A DNA stretch of 64,000 bases from positions 209,250,348 through 209,314,347 of the forward strand of contig JAKGHH010000001.1 in NCBI GenBank assembly GCA_022828595.1, written 5' to 3'. Position 1 is the stretch's first letter. Each line of letters starts with the position of its first letter. The notes below the pieces were generated by a model. The model was not told where the DNA came from. It saw nothing but the letters and a program-made list of their open reading frames with translations, and did not search any database. Of the stretch, positions 22,552 through 32,457 are shown in pieces. A program made the position numbers and the translations under genes. Source of the DNA: Nelumbo lutea. Lineage: Eukaryota > Streptophyta > Magnoliopsida > Proteales > Nelumbonaceae.

Positions 22552-22964
22552 TGTTACAGTCCTAAATGGTTACAGTGCTTGTCTTGATGTCTATTGATCA
22601 AGCACATAACATTTGGTATTAGAGCCACATCATGTCTCAAGTTTGAATCACGGAGAGGGCTACCTGAGAAAAGGGCTTCGTAGAGTAGAATGAAAATTGT
22701 CATGGAAAGGGTTACCTAGAGTAGAGTGAAAGCCATCACAGATTGGGCTACCTGGAGCAAAGTGAAAGCCACCAAAGGGAAAGGGCTACCTGCTGCCAAA
22801 GTGTGAACTATCATGGAAAGGGCTACCTACCACTAGAGTGAGAGCTGCCTAGAGTGAAGCAGTAGAAACATCGGCTGCTGCGGAAGCATAGTGGTATGTT
22901 ACAGTCCTAAATGGTTAAAGTGCTTGGCTTAATGCATCCCATCGTATTGGTCAAGCACATAAGA
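22552..22964 (+). mobile_element. TRIM retrotransposon with ~60-bp LTRs
   Basis: A 413-bp element. The left LTR (22552-22611) starts TGTTACAGTCCTAAATGG and ends CAAGCACATAACA. It is followed at once by TTTGGTATTAGAGCC, a good match to the initiator-Met tRNA primer-binding site. The right LTR (22897-22964) starts TGTTACAGTCCTAAATGG and ends CAAGCACATAAGA. GATAA flanks both sides (22547-22551 and 22965-22969), a 5-bp target duplication. The ~285-bp interior has short tandem units around GAAAGGGCTACCT and no coding frame. This is the structure of a terminal-repeat retrotransposon in miniature, mobilised in trans by copia-type machinery. The LTRs are shorter than those of the TRIMs I know. Confidence 0.87.
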
Positions 22965-23384
22965 GATAAACATAACAGTATACAATTATACCTAGATCTA
23001 CAAATCTGTAAGGAGAAGTTATCTTAGACCAAGTGAAATAAGTAGTGCTTATAGAGATGGAGGGTCTAGAGAAGTTGCACCTGATAACTAGAGCAATTGA
23101 TATAAAGAAGCAAAATGTGGACATCAAATTCTGTGAATCCTCAACTTCAATCTAGCTAACTTAATAAAACTGGCGAGGTGCAACATTCATAAGATATTGT
23201 TAGGGTCATAGTAAGTAAGGCTTGGCTCTTCATTATTTGGATGTTAAGATTAAAAATATCTTTGTTCTAATAAAATATAAGATGCTGGTGTATGTTAATA
23301 TCTTCTAAGTTTCTATTGAGAGCCTTATATTTTATGTTCAATTTTGTAGAGTTGTTGCTTCTATTTCTTTATAGTTTCTGTTGC

Positions 23385-23520
23385 ATTATTGGGTTATGGT
23401 TTAGTCACATGCATAGAAGACCATCAGCGGCACCCATAAGAAGTGATCTGTTGCAAGTTGAAGGGGCTAGAAGGGCTAGGGGTAGATAAAAAAGAACATG
23501 GGTAGTAGTAAAAAAAAATT
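23385..23520 (+). mobile_element. RTE-type LINE C-terminal fragment
   Basis: The plus strand reads HMHRRPSAAPIRSDLLQVEG then ARRARGR, a stop and KRTWVVV. This is the C-terminal tail that also appears in the RTE copy at 46318-47045 (APIRSNLLKVEGARRAKG there, with TTP for AAP). It is a short 5'-truncated remnant. Confidence 0.65.
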
Positions 23521-24025
23521 TAAGTGTCAATAAGTTAACAATGGATATGAGTATATAACAATAAATGGAAAGGAATGGTGAAGTGAAACACGATTCATGT
23601 AACCAACTCCATATCTTTGTATGTATATGCATATTTCTTCTTGAATTGGAAAAAACAAGTATTTCAATTCTAAAGGTGCCATAAAAAATGTTTTCCAGTA
23701 AAAACACATTTACAAAATCTGCTTTTTCTTTCTTTCATTTATCCACTATTTACATGTAGATAATTGTATCAAAACCAGTGTAATCAGAAACAGACCATAT
23801 ATGGATCCGTTTTAATCACTGGGTAACAGGTTGAACAGTTGACTGGTTTGATCATCCAAAAAAAAAAAGAAATAAATAAAATGATTCCAGGTTATCTTTT
23901 TCAGCCATTCTACACCAAAATAAGGATAAAACAACAAATATTAGATGTTAAAACGCTTGTTAACACATGTATTTAGGGTTATGTAGGGCTAAGTCAACAT
24001 TTCTAAGAACTGTGCAACCAAAAAA

Positions 24026-24480
24026 CTACTGGGAAACTAATCGCCCAACCAGCAGCATAAAAATTTACCTCCAACAGCACTGTACTATTTTAGAAATTTC
24101 GATTTTTTATACCCTACAAATTCAAATTTCCGTCAACTCCACTAACCCACACCCACGCCAGCCCGATGTCCTCTCATATTATTAAAATACCCGAAATACC
24201 CCTGGTACCCAATTGACAATCAGCCCTCCATAGAAAAACCCAAAAATGCCCCTCATTTAACATTCCGCCATGGTTAATCTCTCTCCTCACAACGTCCTTC
24301 ATTTGAAGAAGACGACAGAGTTACTGCAAGTGGAGGGCTGCCACTGGTGTTTGTTTGAAGAACAACCTAGGAATACACATAACATCCCACCGCAGTTAAT
24401 CTTCTCTCTCCCAATGGTCCCCTCCCAACATCCTTCATTTAGCTTGGCCTCTGGTTCACTTATATGTTGCTTGTAACGGT
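24026..24480 (+). repeat. left terminal inverted repeat
   Basis: Reverse-complement partner of 37460-38124. Shared landmarks include, on the minus strand, GAGGTAAATTTTTATGC, GTGTGGG, TTGACGGAAATTTGAATTTG, CTATGG, and AGAGAGATTAACC. The terminal word is TTAGTTTCCCAG here and TAAATTTCCCAAAAC at the right end. The 37669-37890 segment of the right repeat has a single counterpart here. Confidence 0.85.
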
Positions 24481-24765
24481 TTTTTTGCTCGAAATCTGTG
24501 TCTCTTATTTCAATTCGGCGCCATGTTTTCAGGTAATTAATAGCTGATTTGGCAGCCGATCGAACGGACAATTCCGTCGTGTCACAAATGCCCCCTTCGA
24601 TGAGCATTTCTTCACCCCATGCGTACAATACGATGATTCCCTAACATTTGTTGCCCACCGCCCTCGTGGTCAAACTGGGCCGCCACAGGTCGCACGCGTC
24701 TGTGATGCGTTTGAGGACCTCCATAAGTGATATCTCAACTTCAATGGGCCGCTCCGCCATCTGCC
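24480..24765 (-). pseudogene. dsRBD-like module 2, left arm
   Basis: On the minus strand, a ~70-residue module: RPIEVEISLMEVLKRI, then RPSLTTRAVGNKC, a stop, YAWGEEMLIEGG, and AAKSAINYLKTWRRIEIRD, followed by a polar helix (FEQKNRYKQHI). The order helix, three strands (the last two around YAWG and MLIEGG), helix fits a double-stranded-RNA-binding fold. This is an inference from pattern; the classical KKxAK motif of helix 2 is absent. At its end it runs directly into the terminal inverted repeat. It pairs with 31890-32190 on the right arm. Confidence 0.6.
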
Positions 24766-24984
24766 ACAGGTCGCATGATATTCAGTTTGTTAACATATCA
24801 ATATAAATATATTCGGTTTTGGGTTGTACCATGGAACAAATAGTGCCGACTAAACTTACCAAATTAAAGATTTAAGCATAACTGATCAGTTAAAGACAAA
24901 TATAGTTGTGTAAATATATATAGCTGCAGCTCTAAACAAAATTATTACAACCAAATCATTCTCCCATATCTATTTCCCCCACGG

Positions 24985-25458
24985 GCCCATCCCCAAACAT
25001 TGTTCCCGGTGGGCCATATGTTGTTTCCGCTCGACCCACTTGATGCCGCATCGTTCTCTAGCCGATCACGCAATTCATACAACTCTTCGTTCTCCCTCTG
25101 CAATGCCCGATATTGGGCCTTGTCTGCCTGAAGTTCCTTCTCTAAATACAGCCTTAATGTTACAACCTTTTACACTCATCATAATTTGCATCCTTCACAT
25201 GGATGAGAGGGTCATTTTTAAGTGTTGCATGGCCCGCATCGCTACCATTTACAATGATGGCTCTGGCGTTGGCACAATATCCCCGTAAAATGTCATATTC
25301 TCTCCCCACACATGCACCTGGACTGCCGCTTGAAAGATGTGTTCAAGCGACTAAATAGCGAAGTTCTGTCTTGGGAGCCTGCATGCAGCGACAATTTTCT
25401 TGAGCATACCATAATGGGATTCTTCAACTACAATGATATCGTTGTCCATTGAACTAGC
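24985..25458 (-). pseudogene. dsRBD-like module 1 + coiled coil, left arm
   Basis: Minus strand. Starts MDNDIIVVEESHYGMLKKIV and continues LPRQNFAI, a stop, then HIFQAAVQVHVWGENMTFYG and, after another stop, MRAMQHLK. Further on, in a shifted frame, is a charged coiled-coil stretch (YRALQRENEELYELRDRLEN) and a Ser/Gly/Asn/Trp tail (SSGSSGNNIWPTGNN, then GGNRYGRMIW). The first ~65 residues fit helix-strand-strand-strand-helix with the GLPxPxF and FxAxVxVxxxG spacing of dsRBDs. Two in-frame stops and a frameshift mark it as a pseudogene. Its mirror copy at 31158 is better preserved. Confidence 0.62.
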
Positions 25459-25989
25459 TGGAAAAATCTAAACACAGGTTAGATAGAATTACGGTATGTG
25501 TGTGTGCGCATGTTGACGTGTCTTCGTAGGGATTTACATATAGAGTATGCCCAAAAAATCAAGACGTGCTAAATTTGGATGTCGCGTTTAGTCAGTGCAA
25601 AGCCGTTCAAACACCCTCCGAGTAGCATATACTCTGGACCATCGAGAACAAATGCACATACCTTTAGATTTGTACAATGGGTGTCGAACGGGCTTTGCAC
25701 TGTCTGAACCCCCGAGCTTGTTGAATGTGGGCCGCTTGAGAGAAGACATGTCCACATCGGACATGCAAGAGAGCTATGTATAACCGGTTTGGGATTGCGA
25801 TAAAAGACATTCAAATACTGAGAGATCAATCCCATATATATGGTTCAACGAGAGAAACATAACACATCCGTTGAAGCTGCACATTCTTACCTCTAGATTT
25901 GAAATTCTAGCAACGTGCGTTAGAAAGTCTTGCAGTACCTTTGCACCGAGTGGAAGATATCACAGACAAGGATTGCAGCAAGCTTACCT

Positions 25990-26349
25990 CGATGAGTGGC
26001 TCGCCCTCCTCTGTATTTCTCCATATATACTAATTTCTATGCTAAAGACAGGGCTACAGTCATGAGTTGTAGCCTTGTGTCAATCTGAATGGCGAATCAT
26101 TGAGGTAAGCCTTGTCCTCTCGCTAGGTCCATAGTCTACAACGAAATCAATGAGAAATGACCACTCCCTGCCTTCGATAGGATCAACTCTGTCCACACTG
26201 TCATCAATGTGACTAGTCATTGCAATCGAATACTGTTGGCTGACATTAGAGGTGAATACTGCAAAAGCAATGCCGAAAGACCACTCCCTGTGGAAGATTT
26301 GACCGATCCTAGCTCCAATCCACATTTTGATAAAAGTGTGACAACTCAC
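25990..26349 (-). pseudogene. uncharacterised exon-like segment, left arm
   Basis: An open minus-strand stretch reads GREWSFLIDFVVDYGPSERT preceded by IAFAVFTSNVSQQYSIAMTS. After one stop it continues HKATTHDCSPVFSIEISIYG and ends at a splice-donor-like AG-GTAAGC near 25990. I do not recognise the family. Alternating hydrophobic residues suggest beta strands. The mirrored segment at 30250-30627 keeps the same blocks, so this was a real coding exon of the element's gene rather than a random frame. Confidence 0.5.
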
Positions 26350-26523
26350 TGAAATCGGATGGAGCTACAACTCAATGCAAAATCAAAGAAAAAAGATACA
26401 ACTCGCTCATCGATGCACCAATAGGTAAGAAATCACCACACGCTTCCTTTTTTAGTTGTTTTCAGTATTTTAGTATGAAGAACCCAGGTTCCACATTTAC
26501 TTGGTTTATCATGCAAAGTTCTA

Positions 26524-26811
26524 TTACTTGATTAAATTTGTCACACTGTTATGCTGCTCATGAGAAAAATTGGAATATTTTAATTTGGGTTTCAAGGATC
26601 TCAATTTCGGGAAGGAGCATTGGGCAGAGTCTAGAGCTAAATGCAATGGGTACCAATGACCCTTTGCACGAGTTTGGTGAAGGAGCAATGTTTCCCTTTG
26701 CATGATTTTCTTGCATTCTTGTTCTTTGGGATCTAGTTGTTCTTGTATTTTTTTTATTGTGCGTGTACGACTGTATGCACACTTACAAATTCTGTTTGGA
26801 GTGGGGAGCAT
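26524..26811 (-). pseudogene. uncharacterised segment (KIQEQL), left arm
   Basis: Minus-strand frame beginning MLPTPNRICKCAYSRTRT, with KKIQEQLDPKEQECKKIMQR and RAKGHWYPLHLALDSAQCSF. The mirror copy is at 29753-30073. The two agree in content, but the best frame differs between arms, so whether it was ever translated is uncertain. No known domain. Confidence 0.35.
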
Positions 26812-27039
26812 GTGGGGACATGATTATTGAACATATTTGGTTTAAATTGTCAAAGCCATGGCCAACTCATGCATCAAGACTGTTTACTGTACTTTAAATA
26901 ACAAGTGCCATTATTCCATGTGCTGGCAGGTTAAGCTCCATTCCTTCATGCATAGGGAATTGCAAAGAACTGAGTGAGGTGGTGATATTTGTACCCTCCT
27001 TTAATTGATATTTGTACCGTCCTTTAATAACAAGTGCCA

Positions 27040-27935
27040 TTATTTTTAGGGAGACTGTTTTAGGATCACCCATTCTTTGGTGGTGATATTTGTACCCTCC
27101 TCAAGGAGTTCAACATTGAAGCTACTGTTCACAGGTGGGGTGGATACTTAGGGAGTTTAACACTGAAGTTGTTGTTCACAGGGATGCCTTTTTTAGTGAT
27201 AGCTCCCTTCCTACTTTATTTCTAGAGAGAATGTTTTAGGATCCACCCATTATTTGGGTGGTGATAACTGTACCCTCCTTCTTAAGGAGTTCAACACTGA
27301 AGCTGGGGTGGATGCTTGGGTAGTTTAACACTGAAGCTGGTGTTCACGGGTGGGATGGATACTTAGGGAGTTTAACACTGAACCTGTTGGTTGTTGTTCA
27401 CAGTGATAACTCCCTTCCTACTTTATTTTTAGGGAGACTGTTTTATGATCCACCCAATCTTTGGTGGTGATATTTGTAGCCTCCTTCATAGAGAGTTCAA
27501 CACCAAAGCTGGTGTGGATAATTGGGGAGGTTAACACTGCAGCTGGTGTTCACAGGTGGGGTGGATACTTGGAGAGTTTAACACTAAAGTTGTTGTTCAC
27601 AGGGATAACTCTCTTCCTAATTTATTTATAGGGAGACTATTTTAGTATCCTCCCATTCTTTGGTGGTGATATCTGTACCCTCCTTAGGAATTCAACACAG
27701 AAGCTAGTGCTCACAGGTGGGGCGGATACTTAGGGAGTTTAACACCGAATCTGCTATTCACAAGGATAACTCCCTTCCTACTTTATTTCTGGGGAGACTA
27801 TTTTAGGATCACCCATTCTTTAGTGGTGATATCTGTACCCTCCTTCTCAGGGAGTACAACATTGAAGCCAGTGTTCACAGGTGGGGTTAATACTTGGGGA
27901 GTTTAACACCGAAGCTACTGTTCACAAGGACGCCT
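27040..27935 (+). repeat. central repeat array, left half
   Basis: Head-to-tail units of about 165-205 bp. Each contains GACTGTTTTAGGATCACCC, TTGGTGGTGATATTTGTACC, CTCCTT, GAGTTCAACACTGAAGCTGG, GTTCACAGGTGGGGTGGATA and CTCCCTTCCTACTTTATTT. The anchor TTTTAGGATC and variants recurs near 27057, 27234, 27440, 27640 and 27802. A shorter subunit (GTTTAACACTGAAGCTG, then GTTCACAGG) repeats inside each unit. Non-coding. Confidence 0.9.
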
Positions 27936-27949
27936 TATTTAGAGCAGCA

Positions 27950-29575
27950 GCTTCAGTGTTAAACTCCCTAAGTATCTACCCCACCTGTAAATATCAGCTT
28001 CAATGTTTAACTCCCTGAGAAGGAGGGTACAAATATCACCACCAAAGAATGGATGATCTTAAAACAGTCTCCCTAGAAATAAAGTAGGAAGGGAGTTATC
28101 CTTGTGAACAGCAAGTTCAGTGTAAAACTCCCTAAGTATCCACCCCACCTGTGAACACCAGCTTCTGTGCTGAACTCCCTAAGAAGGAGGGTACAGATAT
28201 CACCACCAAAGAACGAGTCGATCCTAAAACAATCTACCCATAAATAAATTAGGAAGGAAATTATCCCCATGAACTACAGTTTCAATATCAAACTCCCTAA
28301 GTATCCACCCCACCTGTAAACAACAGCTACAGTGTTAACCTCCCCAAGTATCTACACCAGCTTCAATGTTGAACTCCCTTTGGCTACAGATATCACCACC
28401 AAAGATTGGGTGGATCATAAAACAATCTCCCTAAAAATAAAGTAGGAAGGGAGTTATCACTGTGAACAACAATCAACAGGTTCAGTGTTAAACTCCCTAA
28501 GTATCCACCCCACCTGTGAACACCAGCTTCAGTGTTAAACTACCCAAGCATCCACCCCAGCTTCAATGTTGAACTCCTTAAGGAGGGTACAGTTATCACC
28601 ACCCAAATAATGGGTGGATCCTAAAACATTCTCTCTAGAAATAAAGTAGGAAGGGAGCTATCACTAAATAAGGCATCCCTGTGAACAACAACTTCAGTGT
28701 TAAACTCCCCAAGTATCCACCCCCCCTGTGAACACCAGCTTCAATGTCGAACTCCCTGAGAAGGAGGATACAGATATCACCACCAAAGAATGGGTGATCC
28801 TAAAACAGTCTCCCTAGAAATAAAGTCGGAAGGGAGTTATCCTTGTGAACAGTAGGTTCAGTGTTAAACTCCCAAAGTATCCACCCTACCTATGAACACC
28901 AACTTCTATGTTGAACTCCTAAGGAGGGTACAGATATCACAACCAAAGAATGGGAGCATAATAAAACAATCTCCCTATAAATAAATTAGGAAGGGAGTTA
29001 TCCTCGTGAACACCAGCTTCAGTGTTAAACTCCCTAAGTATCCACCCCACCTGTGAACACCAGCTGCAGTGTTAACCTCCCCAATTATCCACACCAGTTT
29101 CAGTGTTGAACTCCCTACGAAGGAAGCTAAAGATATCACCACCGAAGAATGGGTGGATCCTAAAACAGTCTCCCTAAAGATAAAGTAGGAAGTGAGTTAT
29201 CACTATGAACAGTAGCCAGCAGGTTCAGTGTTAAACTCCCTAAGTATCCACCCCACCTGTGAACACTAGTTTTAGTGTTAAACTACCCAAGCATCTACCC
29301 CATCTTCAGTGTTGAACTCCCTAAGAAGGAGGGTACAAATATCACCACACAAATAATGGGTGGATCCTAAAACATTCTCTCTAGAAATAAAGTAGGAAGG
29401 GAGCTATCACTAAATAAGGCATCCCTGTGAACAGCAGCTTCAATGTTAAACTCCCTAAGTATCAACCCCACTTGTGAACACCAGATTCAATGTTGAACTC
29501 CCTGAGAAGGAGGGTACAAATATCACCACCAAAGAATGGGTGATCCTAAAACAGTCTCCCTAGAAAAGAATGGCA
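27950..29575 (-). repeat. central repeat array, right half (inverted)
   Basis: The same units as 27040-27935 but in opposite orientation, about nine copies (GGGTGGATCCTAAAACA anchors). The turn-around is near 27915-27950: GAAGCTACTGTT on the left faces AGCAGCAGCTTC on the right, with a spacer of ~25 bases including GACGCCTTATTTAG. It is ~700 bp longer than the left half, so copy number changed after the palindrome formed. Confidence 0.9.
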
Positions 29576-29752
29576 CTTGTTATTAAAGGACGGTACAGAT
29601 ATCACCACCTCACTCAGTTCTTTGCAATTCCCTATGCATGAAGGAATGGAGCTTAACCAGCCAGCACATGGAATAATGGCACTTGTAATTTAAAGTACAG
29701 TGAACAATCTTGATGCATGAGTTGGCCATGGCTTTAACAATTTAAACCAAAT

Positions 29753-30073
29753 ATGTTCAACAATCATGTCCCCACATGCTCCTCACTCCAAACAGAATTT
29801 GTAAGTGTGCACACAGTCGTACACGCACAAGCAAAAAAAATACAAGAACAACTAGATCCCAAAGAACAAAGAACAAGAATGCAAACAACTCGTGCAAAGA
29901 GAAACATTGCTCCTTCACCAAACTCGTGCAAAGGATCATTGGTACCCATTGCATTCAGCTCTAGACTCCGCCCAATGCTCCTTCCTGAAATTGAGATCCT
30001 TGAAACCCAAATTAAAATATTCCAATTTTGTCTCATGGAGCAGCATAATTGTGTCACAAATTTAATCAAGTAA
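29753..30073 (+). pseudogene. uncharacterised segment (KIQEQL), right arm
   Basis: Plus-strand counterpart of 26524-26811: KKIQEQLDPKEQRTRMQTTR, then NSCKGSLVPIAFSSRLRPML and EIEILETQIKIFQF. Open for 106 codons. The relation to the neighbouring exons (splicing or separate gene) cannot be told from sequence alone. Confidence 0.35.
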
Positions 30074-30249
30074 TATAACTTTGCATGATAAACCAAGTAA
30101 ATGTGGAATATGGGTTCTTCATACCAAAAAATTGAAGACAACTAAATAAAAGGAAGCGAGCGATGACTTCTTACCTATTGGTGCATCGATGAACGATTTG
30201 TATCTTTTTTCTTTGATTTTGCAATGAGTCGTAGCTCCACTCGAATTCA

Positions 30250-30627
30250 GTGAGTTGTCACACTTTTCTCGAAATGTGGAATGGAGCTAGGATCAGTCAA
30301 ATCTTCTACAGGGAGTGGTCTTTCAGCATTGCTTTTGCAGTATTCACCTCTAATGTCAGCCAACAGTCAATTGCAATGGCTAGTCACGTACTAATGACAA
30401 TGTGGACGAAGGATAAATCCTATCGAAGGCAAGGAGTGGTCGATTCTCCCGGATTTCACTATAGACTATGGACCTTGCGAGAGGACAAGGCTTACCTCAA
30501 TGATTCATCGTTCAGCCTAACACAAGAAGTTCACAAGGCTACAACTCATGACTGTAGCCCTGTCTTTAGCATAGAGATTGGTATATATGGGGAAATACAG
30601 AGGACGGCAAGCCACGCATCGAGGTAA
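30250..30627 (+). pseudogene. uncharacterised exon-like segment, right arm
   Basis: Open 125-codon stretch: MSCHTFLEMWNGARISQIFY, REWSFSIAFAVFTSNVSQQS, then RLWTLREDKAYLNDSSFSLT and HDCSPVFSIEIGIYGEIQRT. It ends at GAG-GTAAGA (donor-like, near 30621). Counterpart of 25990-26349. The middle differs in frame between the arms, showing indels. Family unknown; it precedes the dsRBD-like module on the same strand and is probably an upstream exon of the same gene (inference). Confidence 0.5.
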
Positions 30628-31157
30628 GATTGTTGCAATCCTTGTCTGTGATATCTTCCAATCGGTGCGAAGGTGCTGCAAGACTTTCTGACGCATGTCG
30701 CTAGAATTTCAACTCCATAGGTAAAAATGTGCAACTTCAATGGATGTGTTATGTTTGTCTCATTGAACCATATATATGGGACTGATCTCTCAGTATTTGC
30801 ATGTCTTCTATCGCAATCCCAAACCAGTTATGCATAGCTCTCTTGCATGTCCGGTGTGGACATGTCTTCTCTCAAACGGCCCACATTCAACAAGCTCGAG
30901 GGTTCAGATAGTGCAAAGCCCGTTTGACACCCATTGTACAAATCTAAATGTATGTGGATTTGTTCCCGATGGTCCGGAGTATATGCTACTCTGAGGGTTT
31001 TTGAACGGCTTTGCACTGACCGAACCCAACGTCCAAATTTAACATGTCTTGATTTTTTGGGCTTACTCTATATGTAAATCCCTACGAAGACACGTCATCA
31101 CGCGCACACACACCATAATTCTATCTAACCCGTGTTTAGATTTTCCCAGCTAGTTCA

Positions 31158-31655
31158 ATGGACAGCAATATCATTGTAGTTGAGGAATCCCATTACGATA
31201 TGCTCAAGAAAATTGTCACTGCATGCGGGCTCCCACGACCGAACTTCGTTGTTCAGTCGCTTGAAGACATCTTTCAAGCGGCAATCCAAGTGCACGTGTG
31301 GGGAGAGAATATGACATTTTACGGAGATATTGCGGCAAAGCTAGAGACATAACTGCAAATGGCAGCGACGCGTGCCATACAGCACTTAAAAACGACCTGT
31401 TGCATCCATGTGAAGGATGCAAACTATAATGTGTAAAAGGTTGTATCATCGAAGCCAGTATTTAGAGAAGGAACTTCGGGCAGCCAAGGCCCAATATCAA
31501 GCATTGCAGAGGGAGAACGAGTTGTATGAATTGCACGATCGGCTAAAGAATGATGCTGCATCAAGTGGGTCGAGCGGAAACAACGTATGGCCCTCCGGAA
31601 ACAATGTTTAGGGATGGGCCCCGTGGGGGAAAAAGATATGGGAGAATGATTTTTT
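31158..31655 (+). pseudogene. dsRBD-like module 1 + coiled coil, right arm
   Basis: Starts MDSNIIVVEESHYDMLKKIV at 31158, ten bases after a TTTTCCCAG acceptor-like site. Then come ACGLPRPNFVVQSLED, FQAAIQVHVWGENMTFYGDI and, after one stop, MAATRAIQHLKTTCCIHVKD. In the next frame is a coiled coil (QYLEKELRAAKAQYQALQRE, then ENELYELHDRLKN) and an SSGSSGNN tail. The pattern LxxIVxxCGLPxPxF, FxAxIxVxVWG, FYGD, MAAxxAIxxL closely follows a double-stranded-RNA-binding domain, though helix 2 lacks the basic KKxAK residues. Role unknown. One stop and one frameshift; few changes from intact. Confidence 0.65.
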
Positions 31656-31889
31656 GTAATAATTTTGTTTAGAACTGTAGTTATATATATTTACAAAACT
31701 ATATTTGGCTTTAACTGACCGGTTATTTTTAAATCTTTAATTTGGTAAGTTTAGTCGACACTATTTGTTCCATGGTACAACCCCAAACCGATTATTTGAC
31801 AACCCAAACCGAATATATTTTTATTGATACGTTAACGAACTGAATATCATACTGATACGTTAACGTAGCATTGTTATTTGTACATGTCT

Positions 31890-32190
31890 GTTAGAGGGCG
31901 AAGAGGCCCATTGAAGTTGAGATATCACTTATGGAGGTCATCAAATGTGTCATAGATGCGTGCAACCGACGACAGCCTAGTTTGACCACGAGGGCGATGG
32001 GCAACAAATGTCAGCCAACCACCACCTTGAATGCATGGGGTGAAGAAATGCTCATCAAAGGGGACGTTTGTGACACGATGGAACCGTCCGTTCAATCGGA
32101 TACCAAATCAGCCATTAATTACTTGAAAACACGGCGCTGAATTGAAATAAGAGAAAAACTTTGAGCAAATAAATCGTTACTATGAATATT
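31890..32190 (+). pseudogene. dsRBD-like module 2, right arm, cut by copia
   Basis: Open frame RPIEVEISLMEVIKCVIDAC, then RQPSLTTRAMGNKCQPTTTL, NAWGEEMLIKGDVCDTME and DTKSAINYLKTRR, followed by a stop and the polar helix FEQINRYYEY. It is interrupted at 32190 by the LTR of copia B. Same fold pattern as module 1 and as the gene at 36585, with which it shares xPxEVxxSLxxxxx and the GNK/AWG/GD spacing. Confidence 0.62.
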
Positions 32191-32450
32191 TGAGAGAAAA
32201 AATGAATTGATTGTATTATCTTGGAAGAAGCATATACACAACTTTATATAGAATTACAGAGCTAATTTACAGGGTGATAAAATAGGAAACTAACTTTTCC
32301 TAAAAAACTAATTTCTATATCAGTGGGATTCTCAAATTAATATCCTAGGATTCTATGATATCCCATGATTCTAGGAAATTAAGTTTCCTAAACCGATGGA
32401 CCTAAAATTATGGAGAATCAATCAGAGAGTCAATCTTATACTTTCCAACA
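32191..32450 (-). repeat. 3' LTR of copia B
   Basis: 260 bp on the minus strand, TG at 32450-32449 and CA at 32192-32191. It begins TGTTGGAAAGTATAAGATTG and ends TCATTTTTTCTCTCA. The plus-strand flank is ATATT (32186-32190), but its duplicate is lost with the 5' end. A TATA-like TATATAAAG occurs on the minus strand near 32251. Confidence 0.8.
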
Positions 32451-32457
32451 CTCCCCC

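Noticed and set aside
25569..25835. 88-codon frame with counterpart at 30776-30994 as a proven exon
   Set aside because: The segment is conserved between arms, but both strands are open and codon evidence does not favour either, so it is not called as coding.
27040..29575. CRISPR-like array
   Set aside because: Repeats are ~165-205 bp, diverged and contiguous, without unique spacers, and the DNA is plant nuclear.
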